The notes: a model not told the origin generated them from the sequence alone. DNA of 64,000 nucleotides from Diphasiastrum complanatum (GCA_029204225.1 CM055102.1:23281390-23345389); one strand, 5' to 3'; shown: positions 45,529 to 57,700, numbered from the stretch's first letter. Program-made: numbers and translations.

Positions 45529-46463
45529 CCCAAAAATGTCTAAAACTACAACCGTAGGCTACAAACTATATGTCAAGGCCAATTGTGATGTCAGAAGTCG
45601 AAAACGATGACCTGCTATTTTTCCCTTACCAGGACACCCTCGCTTTTCCGCCAAATTGAAAGCCAAATCGGCGTCGCCTTCCAAAATGCACTTTGTCGCC
45701 AACTCCCAACTACGTGCCTAGTATAATGGTGAAGTCACTTTTGGCGCACTCCAAACACTTTCTCCACGGCAATCACTCTATTTTGCGGTACCGCCTTGTA
45801 GGTATAGTCGAGGTGTTGTTCGTTTGGAGGTTATAGCCTTTCGTTTGGGTCAAGACCGATAAAGGACCCAAAAATAGGGACTTTTCTAGTTTTTGAATAG
45901 TTTCTTCAAATGAGGAAACTCTACCCTTCAGTGAATTTGGACCCAACTCTCACTTCAAATTGAAAATTTTTAATGAAGTTGCAATGAACTTTGCACTTCA
46001 GGCCCTTTTCCTTGAAGTTTAGGATGGACCCAAGGCAATCCAATGGTCACTTGAAGATCAATGTCCCACGTTCGTTCTTCCTTCAAAAATCTTGGCCCTT
46101 TACTGTAGATCAGCAAGATCCAATGGTTGATAAAAGTTTGTGCATTGAAGACGATTGCTTGAGGCCACTAAGCACCTCTATACACTGTGCTACTAGTCGC
46201 GTTGGGGGCGCGTGACTACCCGCGACCTCCTCCTCTTTCCTCCAAAGCAAGCTTTTGGCTATGGTGAAGGGTTTTTGCACCCTCATAAGAATTGCTCCAA
46301 CGCCTCCAATTATCCGCGGCTGTCAGCGGCCTCTTAGAAGTTGATTAAGCTAATCAAGGTGCCCTCTCCTACAGTCTCAAAGCACCAAAAAAGATAGCAT
46401 ATAGAGAGAAATCTTTAGTTTTACTGTTGTAAACCCCAACTTCAAAAAGCCAGCGAACTTCCA
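45529..46463 (-). other. leader of Copia copy A2, part 1
   Basis: Similar to the A1 leader. It is cut at 46463 by the LTR element 46464-52062; the leader resumes after 52067. Confidence 0.7.
46459..46463. other. target-site duplication TTCCA, left
   Basis: TTCCA directly before the left LTR edge, matching 52063-52067. Confidence 0.8.
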
Positions 46464-46934
46464 TGTAAAGATCCCAAAGGGATAACCCCTAAGATGAGGA
46501 TAGGAGAATACAATAGCAGAGACAATGGAGCCAAAACCACCCAACCAATCCTAGATCAAACCTGGATCTAGCCGCCAAGCCATGCCATGTGAAGCAAGAG
46601 GAGAAGCGAGAAACTGGTCACCTAAACCCAATATGTCGACGGGAGAATTCCCACAGTAGAGTCCTGTGCATGAGACCATGCAATCTGCATGCAGGTCAAC
46701 TATAAATAGATCACATCTCTTCATGCAGTCCTCCTACCTATATCCGTCACACAGACATGCAATACTCCATCTGTCTCAATTAGAGTGTCTGGGTCCTCTC
46801 AAGGTAACACACACACACACAAACAGGCCTTGACATGGAATTAAATCATGACGTGACCAATAATCTTGAACACTGGAGGGCCAGTCTACCATATTAGGAC
46901 TATTCCAGTTCCTTAACCAGATATGGCCATAACA
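46464..46934. repeat. left LTR of the LARD-like element
   Basis: 471 bp, opening TGTAAAGATCCC and closing CCATAACA. Very similar to 51604-52062 from GACAATGGAGCC onward; the first 40 bases differ. It contains a short ACACACAC run absent from the right copy. Confidence 0.85.
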
Positions 46935-49900
46935 TTCTTCCCTCCTTAAACTGCTTCTATCCTTAGAAGCTCCTCAAGATAGAAAAGAATTACAGGAACA
47001 GTTCCTTTAACTTACAATATTAACCGAGGAAATCATTATTCTTAGTCTGACTTCATATCAAACAAGTACTTAGAGATAAACCTATTTTCACAAATAAAAT
47101 ATTTATCTTGTGAGAATGTTTGTGAGATCCATAGGTTCTCAATAATACTAGATTAAAGAGATTCAAAACACTGATCTGAATTCTTACTAAATTAATAGAC
47201 CAAGACTTAATCGTCATACTTAAGAATCATTACAATTCCTTATAATCTTGTGACAACAATTAAGTATCTGTTTATGATCCGTCAACCATAAATATTTATA
47301 TTCATATGATTTGCCAATCATAATTTTCTGAAATCCAAAACCATAATCATTTACAAGATACTGGAGTATATGTCCAACATAACTCAGGAAAAATAAGAGT
47401 CATTCCAAAATCTTTCCACTAAGAAAATACTGGATTTAGGAATATTTTTCAAACAAGATTCTTTAACTGAAGTGCAAGATTCAAGGTCTATAAACCAATG
47501 GTAATTAGAGATTGAACGCATACCAAAATGACAATCATCTTCAACTACAAAAAAAACTAAAAAACATCTAGATTACAATCTAGAATCAAATCTAGATACC
47601 CAAAGTCCTGCTGAATATCAATTCAGTTATTATTCTTGGATTCATTATGATTCGTTATCCAATTGAGTGCTCTAGGATACAATCACTAATGAGCTGAGTC
47701 TATTTCTTAACTAAGGAATACCCTATTCCAAGAATACGGTATATCCAATGCACATAATTTTAACTGATGAATCCAAATGATTCACTAATCATGCGTCTTA
47801 CAAACAATATAAATCAAAACTATCAGTTTCTGGTGAATTCTTATCACACTGATCGTTTTACCAATTAACTTCATCCTAGAGTAATCAACTACTCAAGTTA
47901 ATTGCCAATGATTCAGAAATCTCAAATGTCTAGGTGCAGGTCTTAATTATACTAGCATAACATCCCATTTAGATCCTTATTCAAATCATTTATTAGTTAA
48001 CTCATAAATCTTCCTTAGACAGATTTGTTAACTCTCCAAGTATCTGTCAAAACAATACTTGATCATATGTTCATGTTCACCAACTAGGTAGTAACCAGGA
48101 ATACATAGTAGATTCATACAAGATTAATCGTGCACATATGTGAATAATCTCACTATGACCCAGTACATAAACACATTCTTATCTAGCAGATTCCTCCAGA
48201 ACCCACATATGTTACTCACATATCTCACTGAGATCTTGTAACTCAGCTACAAAATAATTTTTATTTCTCATGAGTAAATAACATATCCGAGAAATCTCTA
48301 AGACGAATAACATTCAATCTCAGCAGTTTTCCAATCCAACTTACCTTCTAATTACATAATTTCTTCCACTTAATCAACCCCTTTCTGATCCTACTACTAA
48401 ACTAAGATTAGGTTGATTCTGTACAGAACTCTCAGACTTAAATTCTGATCAAACTTACTTCTATTCCAATCAAAATGGAATTAGTAACCTTTGACCTTTC
48501 ACTGTACTACTTATAGATAATGATTCACATATTAAACCTTTCTAGTTCCAGATTGTCCACACAATTCCTAAAGAATTTCTCTTATTCGAAATGTTCCAAT
48601 TAGGTATCTTACTCTGAATTTATCCGAAATTATTTTCAGACCAAATCTCATCTCTATACCACAGCCGTTTCTCTTCCAAAACTATGCAACCCATAGATTT
48701 CCAATTAGAATTTTATCCCACCACTTCACCCCTCCTTTTAAAGAAATTATCAATTTCATTAACAACTGGAAAGATGATCTATGAAAATATCCAAATCCAA
48801 GAAAAGTCAGTAATAAGTGCATTCACTCTATTACACACAGGACTTTCCCTTCAAATATTCAACCTAAGTGACAGAAACTACCATTCCATCAAAATCCATT
48901 TATCCAAAAAGAGATATTCTAGGTTTAATAAATTGAAACACTTAAACCTTAGAATTTATCTGAATTCCAAGTCTATTCTCACAAGTAGTAATTTATATGA
49001 CATAACTGTCTTTCAGAAGAATAACTTCATGCTGGAAAGAATCGTATAAACCAGTCTGATGTCTTATATCAAGAAATTACTAAGTAAAGGATTAATTAAG
49101 AAAGCAAGAAATAGATTTGAAGGCCTCTGATTTTGTAAATAATGAGATACCACATTGGGATCTAGATTAAACCTCAAAATTTTCCAAAATACCCCACATT
49201 TGATCAAATGGTTTTATTTTTCCCATATTGCGACTAGGTACTAAAACACGCCATTGATCATCAGATCTTTACAGTCCTAAATTTTTTTTTTCGAAATTAC
49301 TGATGTCTCATACCATCAGCTTTTTCTTCCCAAAAATTCTTAACCGCCTTATCTGATATTCTAGAGATCCACTGATCATCTAGCTGTCCTATAGTCACTA
49401 AAGGATATTATCTCTTGTTCCCAGACACTAGAGAATCCATTTATTTGGATGATTGACATGCCCATCAGATGGATACCACAAATCCACACCTAATTCTGTG
49501 ATTTAGACAAAAGAACTAACATGGTTCAACACTGCATTATTATCCTTACATGTTAATGATAAGCTTCAAATCCCCTTGGATCCAAGAGCATTAACTCTAG
49601 GGACAAGCTTCTATCAACTAACAGATCCAATGTAATCCATATATCAGATTCTACTCCTAACATCACAATTGACATCCAAAACTGCGGATAACTCAATGGT
49701 TACAAAGATATAAGTTATGAATTCAACTAAATAATTTCAATCCAGGAAATTAATAACTGGTATGAAGCAATTATTTACTGAGATTACAGAAATCCTAATT
49801 GTGAAATACATTTCCCGATCACACTTACTATCTCTCATGTCCACTCCTTCCCTCCTTAGAATTTTCAGTCCCTTGAAAATCTTTCAGCTAAGGTATCAAG

Positions 49901-51603
49901 AAGATGTAACGACATTAATTACTGTAGGAAAAAATCTGAAACAATTTCATTTCTATCCTATACCTAGGCTGAATTACCGATCAACTACTAGTAAAAAACA
50001 CTACTAGTCCGATCATTCCACCATAGGATTTAATTGGAAATGAATTCAATTTTTTTTTTCTTATTATTATTATTATTACGTTCTTCCAATAACATTGGGC
50101 TGTTTTCTTTTTTTATTGATTGGTCTGGCATTACTCCATCAATATTGATAAAAACTATCCAAATCCAAAATATGAAATTGCATGAATGAAAATCCTACCA
50201 ATAGGATTTCAGAACTCTTAAACTATATCCAAACAAGATTCCATTGATCGGATAAAGAGTCCTGTCATCACTCATTTTATTAGGCCATTTCATATTGTTT
50301 AATGATTTTAATCTCAATTTTGACGAGTATCTTGCACAAACGTTCACTTGACCCAATTCCAATGATTAGTATCAATTAGAAATATACCAGGCAAGTAACC
50401 AATTTCAAATTTTAATCAACTTGAAATTCAACAAAAAAAAAAAGAAAACATTCAATTTTAACTTATAATCTAGGGAGAACACATGTTTTCAAAGTTTAGT
50501 CCCTATCAAGCACAGTACCAGAAAAAATTAAATTTTTTTTGAACCGGGTACCGTCTTGGAAAAGGTAGCCCATTAGGAACGATTATCTCGCTGTCAATCC
50601 TAAATCCATGAACCAAAATCATAGACGTTGTGTTAGGATAGCAAAACTTATATCGTCACCCTAGAGAATTCAATATATAGATTTTTCTTGTGGTTATTCT
50701 TGCTAGACCTAATTATTTTTTATGTCGTACTAGAAGAGTAGCTGATGTCGTAATGCCTATTACAACTCCCAAGTTCCCTTCGCATGCAAAATATTCAAAG
50801 GTCGGATAATATAAAAGAAAAAATCCCATGCAAAGTCTCTTAATTAAGCAAAAGCCATAACATTCTCTAGAATTTCCAATTACTAAAAATTCCACGCAAG
50901 GCCACACTTGACTTAAAAAACTTCCTACAAAGTTGCAATTAACCCTAAGGGTTTCACCTTCCAAAAGGTTGAAGTTCATGCGCTCAATGGACAGAAGAGG
51001 CATGCATTGACTGTTGGAAAGAAACTTCCAGATGCACATTTTCAGATCCTTCCAGTCACTTAGGTTTTCAACCATCATTGGAATTCAACTGATCCAACCA
51101 AACGCACTTCAAGAAATTGATCTGTTGCCACTCTGGATCAAATCAACTTAGTGCTCATCAGTACTGAAGTTTCAGGTGCCGATGAATGAGACGCATAAGA
51201 CAATCTCTGGTCAAATGGAAGAACCTTCCATTGACGTCTCTATAAATCAACTCATAGCAGAAGATGACTTCCTACAGCCAAATTACCCATTGTTGCCCTT
51301 CGACTGACGCTTCAAGGACAGCTCTGCTCATAGTCGTTTTCTATTTGCAGAACCTTTCATGCAAATCAATCTCTGAGAAACCGACTCCAAGTAGCAACTA
51401 GCTGTCAAACGGCCTTTGGTAGCACTTCAGAAGTTTCAAAAAAGCCTCTTCTTAACACAGAAAAGCAAGGACATGAATTATATTGATGGATGGCCTGGCT
51501 TTGCTGATTCAATTCCTAAACTAGCTTATTCTCATCAACTAACTAGAGAAAATGATAGAATTGCAGATTCACATCTATGTTATAACTGTCGTAATTAGAT
51601 CCA

Positions 51604-52062
51604 TGTAGCAGCACCACTAATAGGAGAACATAATAGGAGAGACAATGGAGCCAAAATCGCCCAACCAATCCTAGATCAAACCTAGATCTAGCCCCCAAGC
51701 CATGCCATGTGAAGCAAGTGGAGAAGAGAGAAACTGATGACCTAAACCCAATATGTCGATGGGAGAATCCCCACCTCATTATATAGAGAGTAGAGTCATG
51801 TGAATGAAACCATGCAATCTCCATGTAGGTCAACTATAAATAGTTCACATCTATTCATGCAGTCCTCCTGCCTATATCCATCACAAAGACATGCAATACT
51901 CCATATGTCTCAATTAGAGTGTCTGGGTCCTCTCAAGCTAATTAGTCACAAACAAACCTTGACATGGAATTAAATCACGACGTGACCAATAATCTTGAAC
52001 ACTGGAGGGTCGGCTACCATATTAGGACTATTCCAAGTCCTTAACCGAATATGGCCATAACA
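51604..52062. repeat. right LTR of the LARD-like element
   Basis: 459 bp, opening TGTAGCAGCACC and closing CCATAACA, followed at once by TTCCA. Confidence 0.85.
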
Positions 52063-52067
52063 TTCCA
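52063..52067. other. target-site duplication TTCCA, right
   Basis: Partner of 46459-46463. Confidence 0.8.
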
Positions 52068-52588
52068 GCTCTATTTCACCAACACTCTGGCCACAGTTTT
52101 TGCCGAAATCATTGCTCATAGAGGTCGTCCTATTGCTGGTGATCCATACCTTCAAACTGTTTGTTAATCGGTATCTGATTGAATGCACACCAATCGCAAA
52201 TGCCTAGCAGCTTTGTTACAGAATTTTTAGAATTCCATCTCTCTAGTTTTTGATTCTATTGACAAGTCCTGTCCCTGAATCCTCACATAGTTTCAAGCTT
52301 AGCAAGCTTTTGTATGCTGATCTTCTTGGTCCTTTGTGGAGCACGAATGATTTTGTGTCGTGAAACAATTGTGAAAATCTGCACTCATTAATGAGGGCTA
52401 ATTTCACATGTGTGAGATCTCTGTCCGTACAGAGCTCTGCTGGATCAGATCAGCCTTGATTTGATCCACTTATGATCCTCAGATTGCTTGTTTCTCAGCG
52501 AGTTTGAATCCCTCTCCCAAATCTGAGTTCCTGCAAGCAAAAACACTGATGATTTGATGTATACACCCTCACCTCTTCAAAGCATTGA
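52068..52588 (-). other. leader of Copia copy A2, part 2
   Basis: Sequence between the nested element and the primer site, inferred by position to be the distal part of the A2 leader. No gene seen. Confidence 0.5.
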
Positions 52589-52600
52589 GCTCTGATACCA
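52589..52600 (-). other. Copia primer-binding site (A2)
   Basis: Minus strand TGGTATCAGAGC, an exact plant Copia primer site, abutting an LTR edge at 52601. Confidence 0.9.
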
Positions 52601-53340
52601 TGTAAAGTTTTTAGAAAGTGTGAACTTCACCACACACCTTACAGGATCTTACTGAGGTGTTGTGATTGCACAAGATTGATCAAAGAACAGTATGCTTGAA
52701 AAATCTAAGGCAAGGGCACAATGGCATACATCTGATCAAAAATCTAACTCTTCACTATGAGAAATGAATGTCAGAAAAAATTCTACGTGTTTAGTATGGG
52801 AAAAAGAGGCTACTCTCGGGTAGAGAGAGAAAATCAAGCATGAATAACTCGGGTAGAGAGAGAATGAGTCCAAAACACCAAAGTCTCAATATTCACAATA
52901 TGGCAAAACATGCCCGCTTTCCCTACATGAGAGAGACTCGAATCCCTATAGTGGAGTTGCATGGAAAGTCCACTTAACTGAACTAATTCACCTACCAGAG
53001 ATCCACATGTGTAACTGCATGCATGTATGCTGCATGTACTGCATGTCAACTCACAAAACTGCCTAGACATGTGTAGATCACTGAAACTACTTTGCATGTT
53101 GCATGCACTGATTGCATGTGGCTTGCATGCATACAGTATGACTTTGCATGTTATCTAAACTATTGCATGTCATCAAAATAGAACCTATCTAACTCAAATC
53201 CGAGCTACACTAGAAGGATATGTGCTCAATTCACACTCCTTTTATGTTCAACATGAAATTTAGTGGAAATCACCATGGACATGGCCCCAAACTCGAGATA
53301 GGAAGATAATATTTCAATAATCTTCACATAAGCTACCAAA
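52601..53340 (-). mobile_element. 5' LTR of Copia copy A2 (outer end not fixed)
   Basis: Inner edge TGTAAAGTTTTTAG on the plus strand. Like the A1 LTR, it carries two CTCGGGTAGAGAGAGA words (about 52817 and 52848). A run of TGCATG words at about 53018-53175 lies inside. The outer end is somewhere before the reading frame at 53351. Confidence 0.55.
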
Positions 53341-53350
53341 ATGAAGTGGT

Positions 53351-53664
53351 GTGGAGTCCGATTTTGCAAGGTTCGACAAAGAGAACTTGTTGCAAGATGT
53401 GGATGTATCCTACCCAGATCTATGGACAATATACATTAACCAGGAGAATAACTATTCCACACACTATGAGAATGTTGCCTACTGCCTCAGAGACAGAAGA
53501 GCTCGTAAAGACCACATGAAGTTTGTCACCTATTCGGTAAACGGCCTTGGTAATTTCATTGACTATACCCAGAAAGGGAATGAGCAAAATATTCTCTAAA
53601 TTGACATTTCTATTTTTAGAGAGACAAATAGAAATTATTGCTTCAATGCCCTTTATGTCATATT
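53351..53664 (+). pseudogene. unrecognised gene fragment cut by a Copia LTR
   Basis: An open frame of 82 codons (LLQDVDVSYPDLWTIYINQE, HYENVAYCLRDRRARKDHMK, TYSVNGLGNFIDYTQKGN) continues past one stop at 53597 with IDISIFRETNRNYCFNALY until it meets the LTR edge at 53665. Composition is protein-like and not retrotransposon-like. I do not recognise the family. The LTR insertion probably disrupted it. Confidence 0.45.
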
Positions 53665-54260
53665 TGTGAAAGTTTTCAGATCAATTAAGATCCAAACCTT
53701 CAAAATGATGTTGGGTGAGAAAGACAAGCAACTCACCAATCTTGCCAATGTAGAAAAACCAACATCTATCTTGATCAAACATGAATCAAAACATAAATTA
53801 AAGTTTATTTCTGTACAAAAACAATAAGCTACTGTATTTCACATGTGTGGATCTGAAAATAGCTTTTAATGAACATTCTACACACAAAATTGCAAGATAT
53901 CAAAAGTATAGTGCACCAATGGATAGTAGAACCCAAGAGAACCATGTATAAGCATGAATGAGATAAGAGATAGAGAATTGTATCTCTTCCCATGAGTTAC
54001 ATCCTCTTTTAACAGATCCAAACCTAAATATAAACTTTGATTTCCCTCCATAATAGAAAACCCTACTATATTGTGACTAGATTCAATGTCTCTACTACTC
54101 AAATTTGAATATACTAAAACTCGTGTAATATGAATTTTTACACACTTTCCAAAAGTGTTTATTCAAATGCTTTTAGACTAATATAACTTTGAAAAATCAA
54201 ACTCTAACTCTAATATGAAATTGGCCTCAAATGCCATATCAACAAATGTAGCAAATTTGA
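53665..54260 (-). mobile_element. 3' LTR and pol tail of family C Copia
   Basis: 53665-53768 (TGTGAAAGTTTTCAGATC onward) matches 60219-60322 with about 5 differences, so it is an LTR terminus. The inner edge of the LTR could not be placed; the rest to 54260 is LTR or decayed pol tail. Confidence 0.75.
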
Positions 54261-55127
54261 CTAAACTAGTTGAATAGTGGCTTGTTTCTTTGACATCCAT
54301 GATATAGCTCCATCACCTATAAAAATACAATAAGCACTTATGGATTTCCTATCCATTTTATCTCCAGCATAGTATGAATCTGAAAATCCAAAAAAGTTAG
54401 ATGATGATCCCTCACACAATATGCCAAAATCTTGAGTTCCCATGATACACTTCAAAACTCGTTTTCCTAGCTTCCAATGCTCCTCACTAGGATCTTGCAT
54501 GAATTGACTCAATCTTCCAACACAGTAGCTTAGATCTAGTCTAGTAATGGCTAGATAGATGAGTGAACCAACTAGCTTCCTATAGAGAGTAATCTCCTTG
54601 AAGGATCTTTCATTACCTCTTATAGTTAGCTTTACATTTGACCCCATAGGTGTATCACAAGCTTTTGCATCTACCATATGAAATCTTTCTAGAATAGAAT
54701 TAGCATACTTCTCTTGACAAATAAAAGTAAATTGAGAAGATCTGATCACTTCTATTCCTAATATATAATGCAAGTGACACGATCGTGCACCTCAAATTCC
54801 TTCAATAAGAGCACTCTTGATATCCTCCACATCTTGATTGTTTCCACCACTCAAGATGATATCATCCACATAGATTAGCAGTATGGTAATATCATTTCCA
54901 GCAAACCTATAATAAAGTGAATGATCATACTCACTCATAACAAAGCCTTGAGAGAGTAAAAAAGTGTTAAGCTTAGAATACCAACTCCTTGGTGCTAGCT
55001 TAAGGCCATACAAACTCTTTTGTAGTAAACACAAATGCTTTGGCTTTGTAGGTGAAATGTAACTCTCAAGTTGCTCCATTACACTTCCTCCTCAAGATCA
55101 CCATTCAAAAATGCATTTGTAGACATC
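54261..55127 (-). pseudogene. Copia RT and RNase H start (family C)
   Basis: Minus strand from 55127: a frameshifted DV.NAFLNGDLEEE region, then SLYGLKLAPRSWYSKLNTFL, ILLIYVDDIILSGG with the catalytic YVDD (about 54861-54875), LHYILGIEVIRSS, and the tail GSLIYLAITRLDLSYCVG to AISWMSKKQATIQ. It is the same family as 1-905. RT homology stops exactly at about 55127, where the H3-like gene's upstream region begins. Confidence 0.92.
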
Positions 55128-55604
55128 TGTCACGTGCGAGAATGACACGCGACGATTAGGGATTCGCGCATGTGTCTCAGCCCACGTGGCCTCATAATTG
55201 GGTCATCATTGTCAGTACGGACATTCCACATGGTCTAATCATCTGGCGACACGTGTCTCGTCCGTGTTTTCACACATGCAAAAATTTCGTATATATAAGT
55301 TGTGTTTTCATTTTTTTCCGCAAAATTTTCACTTTTAGCTCCCGATATTGCTCTCAAGCGCGCTCTTTCATCTTTCAAGCTTCTGCCCTCTCATAGTGCG
55401 GTCAAGTCCGATATCGCCTGTTGTGCAATATCGCTTTCGAGCGCATATCTCTTTTCTGCAAATAATCTTTGTAGATCTTGCGCTCGAAACTGATATTCAG
55501 TGCTGGTATCGATCTCAAGCGCCCTTTCATCGCAAATTTTTTTGTTTTGATCCACTTTTGTTTTGTTCAAACTTCTTTTTGTTAATTTTCTTCTTCCGAG
55601 AATG
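55128..55604 (+). promoter_or_regulatory. promoter region of the H3-Ulp1-like gene
   Basis: Three G-box cores CACGTG lie at 55131, 55183 and 55250, an inverted CCAAT (ATTGG) at about 55197, and a TATA box TATATAAG at 55292-55299, in the right order for a plus-strand plant promoter. About 300 bp of pyrimidine-rich leader follow to the ATG at 55605. The sequence starts right after the truncated Copia RT. Confidence 0.6.
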
Positions 55605-57700
55605 ATGGCCAGGACCAAATCCACCGCCCGTGCCATCACCACTGTACAACCATCCCATTCTCGTGTTCCTACTGGTACTGGTCGTAGGTGTGACAGGAAG
55701 TAGGTCTGGCTGAGGGAGATCAGAAAACTCCAAAGATCAACTGAATTGTTGATCCCTAGAGCTCCTTTCAGCCGATCTGTATGGAATGTCGCTCTGTCAC
55801 TTGGGCTGGATGTTTGTTTTGCCGTGACAGCCATGTACGGTGCTACAGAAGATTTTCTGTCCTAGTTTTTTGGAGATTCGTGTCTTTTGACAGTGCATGG
55901 TAAGCGTGTCACCATCATGCCAAAGTATTTCGTCATTCTCAAAAGGCTTTGAGACAGATATTATGGTCTGCATGTTGATAATGTCAGCACCTCCAGAGAC
56001 CTGCATCTGGATAGAACCGATTTGCCTACTACCTCTAGGAGGAAGAGAAAGCAGCCTGTCTCCAAGAAGGCTGGATCTCGAAGGCCAGCTGCTTCCCTTC
56101 CTCCTAGAGTTATCCCGACCAAGAGACCCTGTGTCTTCCTGAGCTCTGAGTCAGATGCTGGAGAATCTCACTCAGATCGAGAATCTTCACCCCTTCCTCC
56201 TCCTATTATTCGTCCAGCTCCTTAGCAGGTTTCAACACCAAAAGTGTTGATTACCCAAGAGGAGCTAGACAAAATAGTAGAGAAATATGTAAATATTGTT
56301 TTCACTTCTGTTTCTACTCCTTTACATAATCTTTTTGTGAGAATTCCATACGATCCAGCCCAGGTTTTTTTATATTTTGACCATTATAATCAATACGAGG
56401 CCTACCTAGCTAACAAAATTGATCTTCTTGGCAACTTTTTTTATTTTTTTCTTTCAGATACACGTAGAAGCTTTAGATTAGGTCCCAAATTTTGTGCTGA
56501 GCTAAAAGATAAGACCTCAAAAATTTCAGATGCAATAGTAGAGGCCGGAGTGTTTTTTTTTGCAGAATAATATCAGTTTCGATTCCCATGGTACAGTTTC
56601 TGTAGTTAGTCCATTTTTCATGGGAGCGGTAAAGGCGAAAAAAGCCAATTTTGAGAAGGCTGTCTATTTTATCGAGTGCAGTCCTATGGCAAAATTCTAT
56701 TTGATTCCATATGGAAATAAGTAAGGATTGCTCTTTTGTTTTTGTTGCTTTAATCTGGATTGTTGCATGCCTCATTGCTTTAATAAGAACTAAATTTTTT
56801 TATAAATATGAATTTAACGATATTTGTATCTTGGTTGTTGCAGTCGGCATTGGAGCCTAAACATTCTTTTTGTAAAGATTAATAAGGAGGGAGTATCAAA
56901 TTTTCTATGTGTAAAATTAAACTCAGCTGCAAATACACATAGAGAATTTGTTTTACTACTTCATGATGTCATTCGGAAAATACCGACAATGACAACTTCA
57001 ACTAAGATATAACCATTAAATCTCTCAAGGTATATTCAGTTTACCTCTGATACATGTATTTCTTTTTTAATTCAAATGTATCGTCATATCATAAATAAAA
57101 TTTCTATCATAATATAACTAATTTTCATTCTATGTATGTAGTGTGTACAGCAAAATGACGCTTTTAGTTGTGCATGGTTCGTCCTGTACAATACAAAGCT
57201 ATTTTTTGAATGGTATAATTTACAAACGGATGTAGATATTGAAAAGATGATATTCTATTCATTTGTGGTTCATTTCATTCTGATTTATATTTTATTACTA
57301 TCATTGTTTGTAATCTGCTGATTCTCGTGTTTCGTGATGACGGTTCACTCTTGAGTCGTATACTCCTGATGATGTATATAGATTTCGGCAAGAGTTGATC
57401 AGAACCTTTGCCCAGTACGGTGTAAGCGTTGCACCTGCAATCGAGGGCCCTCAAAAGGAAGCTGCTCCTGCCTTAACAGCCTTTCAGGTTGTTCAGGATG
57501 CAGATCTTATTTTATATGATCAAAAAGAAATAAAAGTCCTTCCTAATACAAAGGCAGGCAATTTTGTAGCAGATATTCCTCTTGCCTTAAAAGACATTGA
57601 GGCCCTTCTCGAAACAGAGGAGGGCGAGATTATAGAAGGACATGTTGCTTTATCAGTTCCTAATACTGATATAGAAAATATAGAAAAATTGATTGAATAG
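55605..57700 (+). pseudogene. histone H3-like domain fused to a Ulp1/C48 protease-like domain
   Basis: The start at 55605 gives MARTKSTAR, one change from the H3 tail start. Residues 37-58 read LREIRKLQRSTELLIPRAPF, close to H3 but with CenH3-like LLIP.APF. Residues 81-107 read TEDFLS-stop-FFGDS then HGKRVTIMPK. In-frame stops lie at codons 33, 87, 116 and 207 and at 56568. The frame continues through a basic stretch (RRKRKQPVSKK), an acidic Ser patch and a helical region. A one-base shift in the T run at about 56551 leads to FYLIPYGN. Proposed introns: 56721-56844, 57030-57141 and 57232-57355. After the first comes RHWSLNILFV (catalytic-type His-Trp) and KLNSAA (where Ulp1 has Asp). After the second comes QQNDAFSCAWFV (Gln-x5-Cys, as in Ulp1), then YTPDDVYRFRQELI. 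An expected role would be chromatin-linked SUMO or ubiquitin-like processing, but this copy looks dead. Confidence 0.65.

Larger units (their letters stand above)
46464..52062. mobile_element. LTR element without coding capacity (LARD-like)
   Basis: Two similar direct LTRs (46464-46934 and 51604-52062), TG...CA ends and a TTCCA target duplication define a complete 5.6-kb insertion. The 4.67-kb interior has no recognisable gag, protease, RT or integrase on either strand; frames at 48684-49049 (+) and 50713-51078 (-) are unrecognised. It would depend on proteins of another element. A purine-rich AAGGAGGGAAGAA on the minus strand next to the left LTR and a TGGATC primer-like site next to the right LTR favour minus orientation. 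The LTRs, however, contain a plus-strand TATA box (CTATAAATAG), so orientation is open. Confidence 0.85.
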
